NCBI GenBank assembly: GCA_963942565.1
Contig: OZ012685.1
Span: 49,059,884-49,123,883 of the forward strand
Reading direction: 5' to 3'
Length of the DNA: 64,000 nucleotides
From: Maea johnstoni
Taxonomy: Eukaryota > Annelida > Polychaeta > Spionida > Magelonidae
A program made the translations under genes and the position numbers. This document shows positions 56,711 through 64,000 of this stretch, one piece after another (the stretch's first letter is position 1; each line of letters begins with the position of its first letter). A model generated the notes under the pieces. That model did no database searches, was not told the DNA's origin, and worked only from the letters and a program-made list of their open reading frames with translations.

Positions 56711-57668
56711 GCAGTAGTGATTACAGCACACTGAGCAGCTGGGTACTTACCCCAGCTGTGCCATACTGCCAACATCTGGGGCCTGCCCTGATGGTTGTGT
56801 GGTCTAATGTGTTGCCGCTGACTGCTCCCTGTCTCTCACCACTGAGGGCCCTGCCCTGATGGTCCAGTGGTCTAAGCAGTAGTGATTACAGCACACTGAG
56901 CAACTGGGTACTTACCCCAGCTGTGAGATACTGCCAAGATCTGGGGCCTGCCCTGATAGCTGTGTGGTCTACTATATTGCCATTGACTGCTCCCTGTCTC
57001 TCACCACTAAGCGCCTGACCTGATGGTCCAGTGGTCTAAGCAGTAGTGAATACAGCACACTGAGCAACTGGGTACTTACCCCAGCTGTGAGATACTGCCA
57101 AGATCTGGGCCTGCCCTGATAGCTTTATGGTCTAATGCGTTGCCGCTGACTGCTCCTTGTCTCTCACCACCGAGGGCCTGCCCTGATGGTCCAGTGGTCT
57201 AAGTAGTAGTGAATACAGCACACTAAGCAGCTGGATACTTACCCCAGCTGTACGATACTGCCAAGATCTGGGCCTGCCCCGATGGACATGTGTCTAATGC
57301 ATTGCCGCTGACTGCTCGCTGTCCTCTCACCACTGAGAGCCTGCCCTGATGGTCCAGTGGTCCAAGCAGTAGTGATTACAGCACACTGAGCAGCTGGGTA
57401 CTTACCCCAGCTGTGCCATACTGCCAAGATATGGGGCCTGCCCTGATAGCTGTGTGGTCTACTATATTGCCATTGAATGCTCCCTGTCTCTCGCCACTAA
57501 GCGCCTGACCTGATGGTCCAGTGGTCTAAGCAGTAGTGAATACAGCACACTGAGCAACTGGGTACTTACCTCAGCTGTGCCATACTGCCAAGATCTGGGC
57601 CTGCCCTGATAGCTGTGTGGTCTAATGCGTTGCCGCTGACTGCTCCCTGTCTCTCACCACCGAAGGCC
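56711..57668. repeat. 164-bp satellite with two tRNA-like A-box motifs per unit, about 6 units
   Basis: GCAGTAGTGA starts at 56711, 56876, 57040, 57203, 57366 and 57530. Each unit carries CCTGATGGTCCAGTGGTCTA and CCTGATAGCTGTGTGGTCTA, both related to the tRNA-Leu D-arm motif of the 41-49 kb satellite. The rest of the monomer differs. No B box with tRNA spacing seen. Confidence 0.92.
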
Positions 57669-57734
57669 GAGCGAGTTCCAAGATGAAAATTCTATCCCTG
57701 AGCAGTTTGGCATGTTCGAAACAATTGGTTGAAC

Positions 57735-57846
57735 ACTAGTGAGAGCTATCCCAATTTTATCCAACATGACAAGGTTTAGATGGTTTTCAAATATCCTTGC
57801 ATTCCCAGTGCTTTGGAAGAAAGTAGCCTCAGCATTGCAAGGGTTA
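57735..57846 (-). mobile_element. M1 element, partial
   Basis: AGTGAGAGCTATCCC to CAGCATTGCAAGGGTTAA; the other half is absent. Confidence 0.8.
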
Positions 57847-58241
57847 AACATTTTGATGGCAATGTGACCTGATAGGTATTCACCACGCTTGTCCCGAACG
57901 AGCTGTAGAATGATCAACACATTTTATTTTGGTGGTCATGAAGTCTGTCTCTCGGAGATAGCAACGCTGGGGTGTGTCAGATTGCTGGGCTTCAGGTTAC
58001 ATTACAAACCTCTCTTTCCCCCGGAGAGTTATTTTAGGAAAAAATGCAGCTTTTCTGTCTTTTTGTGGAATAAGTAAAATGATATTGCTTTTTTAATATC
58101 TTCAGTATGTGACCCATTCATACCTAGCGGTCTTGTGTCATCCAGGACAACCCTGGGTTTCATGCTTTTGCAATCCTCAGGCCATTATACAGAGTCTATA
58201 CTGGATAAAAGGTCTGCACACATGCATGCTACATGCTAAAG
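57847..58241. other. unassigned stretch
   Basis: No repeat or gene recognised. Confidence 0.5.
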
Positions 58242-58348
<107 letters not shown>

Positions 58349-58526
58349 TGCATGCATGTGTGTTTCATTTGATGCTGATAAGAAAACAATTATTCTTTGT
58401 TTGTTGTAGTCATTTTAGCTACATTTAAGGAAATGTTTTTTGTGTGTATCACTATTTTATCAATGCCATTACTGTATTGATGTTTACATATGATTGTTGC
58501 TAACCATTGTCTTCTTTTCTTTGTAG

Positions 58527-58573
58527 GTAAGTTAATTGGGATGTAACCTTTGATCTCTGAAGACCTGGTGATG
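58527..58573 (+). other. 47-nt exon-like segment with recursive-splice-site start (copy 2)
   Basis: Sister of 18538-18584. CTTCTTTTCTTTGTAG precedes it, it begins GTAAGTTA, and GATG|GTGAGT follows, so acceptor, fused donor and downstream donor are all kept. The upstream intron is also similar for about 100 bp (TTTGTGTGTATCA, then GTTGCTAACCATTG). The frame open in copy 1 has a stop here (KLIGM then TAA), so it cannot be a coding exon in that frame. If spliced, it would act as a non-coding or premature-stop exon, or be a dead duplicate. Confidence 0.42.
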
Positions 58574-58667
58574 GTGAGTCTTACAGTAAACATTGTAAAT
58601 CAGTATGGTTATGTATGGGTAAGATAAATAAAATCCATTAGCAAACTATATATTAATATGTTATTCT

Positions 58668-59060
58668 ACATAGACAGGATTTGAAATGTGTGCAAAGAAA
58701 CATGTTAAATAAACCACATATTCAGACAACAAGCATACATTTACTTATTGAGAAAGACATACATTCTTATGCAATGTCATTGTAATCACATACGGGTGAA
58801 AGGTCTTTGCTTAAAACTGTCATTTTAAAAAAATTCCTCACAAAATATTTGAGTGTCCTAATATATTTTTATTTGAGGGTTTGGTTATCCAAGTGATGCT
58901 GCTTGAAATTGTTATTCATAAATTTGCTTACAAACATTTGAATGTTCTAATGTACTTTTTTCAAGGGTTTGGTTGTCCAAGTGATGCCGCTTTTAATTGT
59001 CTTTCATAGAGATTTCTCACAAATCATTGAGTTTCTTATTGACTATTTTTTGAGGGTTTG
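58668..59060 (+). mobile_element. D3-like element with triplicated inner segment
   Basis: TGAGGGTTTGGTTATCCAAG and TCAAGGGTTTGGTTGTCCAA and a third TGAGGGTTTGG recur about every 85-100 bp from 58810. The left end is weak. Confidence 0.6.
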
Positions 59061-59195
59061 GAATCTGTACTTCAGATAGGTGAGACGTTTGCCAGAAGGT
59101 GTCAGTGGTTTTTTCCCATTGGAACTTCAGTTTCCGCCACCATTAACTCCTAGTGCTTCACAATTAGCTGAGAATGGCAGAAAAGATGCCATTGA

Positions 59196-59405
59196 TTAAC
59201 CCTACCAATGCTGAGGCTACTTTCATCCAAGCACAAGGATGCAAAGATTTTCGAAAACCATCTAAACCCTGTCATGTTGGTATTCATTAGATAGCTCTCA
59301 CTGAGCACTCTCAGATGAGTACCCATGTGGCAGGGTTTCAGTCTTTTTCCAGGTTTTTTCATCATTTTGTATTGGCCAAATTATCCAGCAGCAGCATAAG
59401 GGTTA
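59196..59405 (+). mobile_element. M1 element, full length
   Basis: TTAACCCTACCAATGCTGAG to CAGCAGCATAAGGGTTA. Confidence 0.9.
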
Positions 59406-59492
59406 GAACCTCACATACTCTATAGGGCACTGCCTCAGACCTTGAGGATTGGCACATTTCTCATTACCTAGAGCGTAACCAGAGATTCTCCT

Positions 59493-59640
59493 TAACCATT
59501 ATGCTGCTGGTGGTTATATATTTTGGCCAATGCAAAATCATGCAAAACTTGAAAAATTACTGAAACCCTGCCACATGGGTACTCATCTAAGAGTGCTCAG
59601 CGAGAGTTATCTTATGAATACCAACAAGACAGGACTGGCC
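59493..59640 (-). mobile_element. M1 element, truncated
   Basis: TTAACCATTATGCTGCTGG to ACCAACAAGACAGG; the CCAATGCT end is missing. Confidence 0.8.
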
Positions 59641-59798
59641 AATATGAAATCATGTAACAAACAAAACAAAACAAATAACTGAAACCCATGGAAGTGTTAA
59701 CCCATTATTGCCTCTAGAAAGAAAGAAAAAATTCCTATCGATGCTTTCGTCTGAAAGATCTCACCAAAGTTGGCTGGCTGTTTTGGCCGCTGTGAGCA

Positions 59799-59997
59799 TT
59801 AACCCTTATGTTGCTGGTAGCTAATTTGGCCAACACAAATGATGCAAAACTGTGGCAAATGGGTACTCATCTGAAAGTTCTCAGCGAGAGCTTTCCATGC
59901 AGTGATACCAATACATATGGACAGGGTATAAATGTTTCCAAAAAACTTTGCGTACTTGTGCTTTAGATGACAATAGCCTCAGTATTGGAAGGGTTAA
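59799..59997 (-). mobile_element. M1 element, full length
   Basis: TTAACCCTTATGTTGCTGG to AGTATTGGAAGGGTTAA. Confidence 0.9.
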
Positions 59998-60327
59998 TGT
60001 GTTAGAGTGTAACCAAAGATTCTCCTCAAGAAAGTGACTCTCAACACATGTCAAGACTCCACATGGTTGAAAATGATGCTACCACAAAAAACAAACTAAG
60101 TTTCAGAACTGATGGGTCTTACCAGATACTGAGTATGACAGAGGTATGCCAGAATTGCACAAAGCATGGGAGTGTCATTGGTGTGAGTGATATTGTATCT
60201 TATTGGTTGGAGTCAGTGAGTGTGGACAGACTTGTGAGCATGTAGAGACAGGATTATTATTGATGATTTGCGGTTATCAGTTCAGAACCAATTACCTTTT
60301 GCTTATAATGGGTAGGGTTGGAAGCTG
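59998..60327. other. unassigned stretch
   Basis: Nothing recognised. Confidence 0.5.
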
Positions 60328-60637
60328 ATAACCCTTCCAATGCTGAGGCTTAACTTTTTTCCAAGGCACAAGGACGCAAAGATATTTGAAAACCATTTGA
60401 TCCCTGCCATGTTGGTATACTCTGGTAAGACCTTACTGAGTACCCTCAGATCTATGAGTACCCATGTGCCAGGGTTTCAGTCTTTTTTAAGACTGCCATG
60501 TTGGTATACTTTGGAAAGCTCTTACTGAGTACCCTCAGATCTATGAGTACCCATGTGCCAGGGTTTCAGTATTTTTTTTAGAGTTAATTGCATTATTTTG
60601 TTTTGGCAAAATTAGCCACCAGCAGCATAAGGGTTAA
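60328..60637 (+). mobile_element. M1 element with internal 89-bp duplication, head-to-head with the next copy
   Basis: ACCCTTCCAATGCTGAGGC to CAGCAGCATAAGGGTTAA. TGCCATGTTGGTATAC through CAGGGTTTCAGT occurs twice (about 60406 and 60495). Confidence 0.88.
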
Positions 60638-60847
60638 CCCTTATCCTGCTGCTGGTTAATTTGGCCAATACAAAATGATGCAAAAAACCTTAAAAATGAC
60701 TTGAAATCCTGGCAAATAGGTACTCATATGAGAGTGCTCAGCGAGAGCTTTCCAATGGATTACCAACATGACAGGGTTCAGATGATTTCAAAAAATTTTA
60801 TGTTCTTGCGCATTAGACGAAAGTAGTCTCAGCATTGAAAGGGGTAA
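60634..60847 (-). mobile_element. M1 element sharing one TTAA with the preceding copy
   Basis: TTAACCCTTATCCTGCTGC to GCATTGAAAGGGGTAA. The TTAA at 60634-60637 is the right border of the previous copy and the left border of this one. Confidence 0.9.
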
Positions 60848-61071
60848 TATGGATGTGTTCTGTAGGTTTGTGGATATACGCTGCAGAGTCCTATTGTAGT
60901 GATAGGAGTTTAGCCTTGGCGTCAGCGATTTCCACGGAGACAGCAGACCATTATCAGTCATTCATTGGCTGAGTCAACTCCAGCTGAATGTAGATCCAAG
61001 AGTGTAAAGAATAATCGGTTTCCGTCGTAGCTCTGTGAAGGGATCGCCCAGAATTGTGATTAGTGCATCCC

Positions 61072-61277
61072 TTACCCTTCCAATGCCGAGGCTACTTTCG
61101 TCCAAAGCGCTTGCAATTAAATGCAAAGATTCTTGGATGATCTAAATCCTTTCATGTTGGTATCCATTGGATAGCTCTCTCTGAGTACTCTCAGATGAAA
61201 ATACATATGTGCCAGGGTTTTAGGTTTTTTGCATCGTTTTGTATAGGCCAATTAGCCATCAGCAGCATAAGGGTTAA
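61072..61277 (+). mobile_element. M1 element, full length
   Basis: TTACCCTTCCAATGCCGAGG to CAGCAGCATAAGGGTTAA. Confidence 0.9.
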
Positions 61278-61342
61278 CAGCTAGCATGGTGAGTGTTCCA
61301 TTCATAAAGGGGAATTCGGCTCGTCATTAGTCCTCAGTCAGT

Positions 61343-61542
61343 NNNNNNNNNNNNNNNNNNNNNNNNNNNNNNNNNNNNNNNNNNNNNNNNNNNNNNNNNN
61401 NNNNNNNNNNNNNNNNNNNNNNNNNNNNNNNNNNNNNNNNNNNNNNNNNNNNNNNNNNNNNNNNNNNNNNNNNNNNNNNNNNNNNNNNNNNNNNNNNNNN
61501 NNNNNNNNNNNNNNNNNNNNNNNNNNNNNNNNNNNNNNNNNN
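61343..61542. other. assembly gap (200 N)
   Basis: Exactly 200 N, immediately followed by a TA microsatellite that probably caused the break. Confidence 0.98.
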
Positions 61543-61760
<218 letters not shown>

Positions 61761-61962
61761 ATTATATATTGCAAATCATCTATTTCAAATGTTATGTTTC
61801 CTGAGAGTGTGGTGCAATGTTTTATTGAGAGGAATGTGCCAAAGCTGTGTCTCTGACCGCCCTTGTTGGAAGAGCACATAATAAATCAGCGATCTGAGTT
61901 AAGTCAGTATTTGCTTGGACTGTGTTTGGTCATCTAAGGTATTTGTAGTTATTGGTTCTGAA

Positions 61963-62102
61963 ATTGGAAATTCATTGGATAGCTTTCACTGAGTTCTCTC
62001 AGATGAGTTCCCATACGCCAGGGTTTCAGTCATTAAAAATTCCAGGAGTTGTTTGCATCATTTTTTATTGGCAAAATAAGCCACCAGCAGCTTAATGGTT
62101 AT
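61963..62102 (+). mobile_element. M1 element, right part, diverged
   Basis: AAATTCATTGGATAGCTTTC to CAGCAGCTTAATGGTTA. Confidence 0.78.
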
Positions 62103-62148
62103 GTAGAAGTGTTACCCTATGACACCCAATGAAGTGCACTTATCCCAA

Positions 62149-62264
62149 CATCCCCCCCCCCCCCCCCACCCGCAGGTAGCTTACCCATCAAAGTACTTCT
62201 TGTTTGTGGAAATGCTACCACTTTGACCCACAAACAGGGTTTCCTTGTTTCCCCCCCCCCCCCC
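62149..62264. repeat. two poly-C tracts
   Basis: C runs at about 62150-62168 and 62250-62264. Confidence 0.9.
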
Positions 62265-62417
62265 TCCCGTAGTTGAGCTATTGCTATGGCAACCACCAGG
62301 CCTGCATCCTCTCTCCATCTACCTGATTAGTTCTGTATGCATGACTGGCATACTCAAAACAAACCTCTCCTCTTCTACATGTGTAATCAACTCTTTATCA
62401 GATCAGCATTGTAAAAT

Positions 62418-63446
<1,029 letters not shown>

Positions 63447-63523
63447 CCAAATAAAAACTGATTATCGATCACTCTGGTGGAACGATGATCAGTCCTCAAA
63501 ATTCATAACGATTCCCAACACTA
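63447..63523. mobile_element. H2-type right-end fragment
   Basis: GATTATCGATCACTCTGG and ATAACGATTCCCAACACTA match the H2-type right end. No left end found. Confidence 0.6.
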
Positions 63524-63536
63524 TAAAGCACTCACA

Positions 63537-63730
63537 ACTCAGCGGTGGTGAAATTTGTTCAGTAATATATACACAAATGGTTTTGACTCGATTTCTTTTA
63601 AGAAATATGCGCCCCGTAAAACGCACAGGACTCAGTGGCAGTGAATTTTGTTCAGTAATATATATGCAAATGGATTTCTTTTAAGAAATATACGCCTGGT
63701 AAAACACGACTCCGTGGCAGTAGAATGTGT
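63537..63730. repeat. about 90-bp tandem repeat, 2-3 units
   Basis: TTTGTTCAGTAATATATA occurs at about 63555 and 63648, each followed by ATTTCTTTTAAGAAATAT; a third start (ACTCCGTGGCAGTAGAATG) is near 63709. Confidence 0.85.
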
Positions 63731-64000
63731 TGGAATGTAATGTACGGGCAAATGGCGTAGGCTGTGCCTGCTTGATGCATCCAGTAATATATGACCAAAT
63801 GAAAGGAGATTATAGGTTTTCTGTGGCCTGTATGGAACCCGAGACATTCATCTTAATTAAGCTGGATTGGGTGGGTAAAAGCCACATGTTTAAGGCATTA
63901 GCAAGTGACTGCTCTTCTTAAGATCGCGCTGCGAAGCGGGCTTATTTGCCCATAACTCACCGGCCAGCCAGGCGAGTATAGCGCGGATCCTATAGTGGCC
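63731..64000. other. unassigned window end, GC-rich in the last 90 bp
   Basis: The last bases contain GATCGCGCTGCGAAGCGGGC and are richer in GC than the rest, possibly entering another repeat or gene beyond the edge. Confidence 0.4.

Overview
The window is repeat-dominated eukaryotic DNA, almost certainly nuclear DNA of a metazoan. It is AT-rich, with long (TA)n, (CT)n, (CA)n and poly-G/poly-C runs, many short non-autonomous DNA transposons, satellite-like arrays and two 200-base N gaps. I could not support any complete protein-coding gene. The style fits a marine invertebrate (amphioxus, hemichordate, echinoderm or mollusc are all possible), but nothing here fixes the species. The stretch is either a very large intron or intergenic DNA.

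Working names for the repeat families (mine, not database names): M1 = about 210-bp element flanked by TTAA, ends TTAACCCTTCCAATGCT and AGCATAAGGGTTAA, about 40 copies. H1 = about 312-bp hAT-like element, ends CAGGGTCTTAGCCAGG, 8-bp target duplication. H2 = about 490-bp hAT-like, TAGTGTTGGGAATCG ends. H3, H4, H5 = hAT-like elements with ends TAGGAGTGT, TAGGGCTGTCATCG and TAGGGTTGCATACCG. H6 = 6.3-kb fold-back element with TAGAGCTGCACTCA ends. C1 and C2 = elements with CAGGG...CCCTG ends and 5-bp target duplications. D1 = GGCCTAAAAA-ended element of about 235 bp. D2 = AGGCCACTCCAATT-ended element. D3 = CAGGG-ended element whose body reads GGTGTCC near one end.

Layout. 0-7 kb: a 137-bp tandem array, then scattered M1, H1, H3, C1, D2 and H2 copies. 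7.2-13.5 kb: the H6 fold-back element, with inverted arms of 1.7 and 1.9 kb and an exact 8-bp target duplication; its centre holds a Tc1/mariner-like derivative. 13.6-25.7 kb: nested elements, short tandem arrays, and at 18.5 kb a 47-nt exon-like segment with strong splice sites. 25.8-27.8 kb: an approximately 690-bp tandem repeat. 28.2-29.7 kb: three hAT-like elements, two inside the third, each with a perfect 8-bp duplication. 30-38.8 kb: minisatellites, microsatellites, local duplications and a tRNA-like sequence. 38.9-50.1 kb: a tandem segmental duplication (copy A, copy B), each copy with a 145-bp repeat and a 131-144-bp satellite whose monomer carries a tRNA-Leu-like A box. 50-64 kb: more of the same families, a repeat-poor island (54.3-56.2 kb), a second tRNA-motif satellite (56.7-57.7 kb), and a sister of the 47-nt exon at 58.5 kb.

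Most interesting: the paired exon-like segments 40 kb apart, each starting with a recursive-splice-site motif; two otherwise different satellites sharing a tRNA-Leu-like D-arm/A-box motif; and the segmental duplication, which dates insertions and includes one M1 copy lying in opposite orientations at the same TTAA site.
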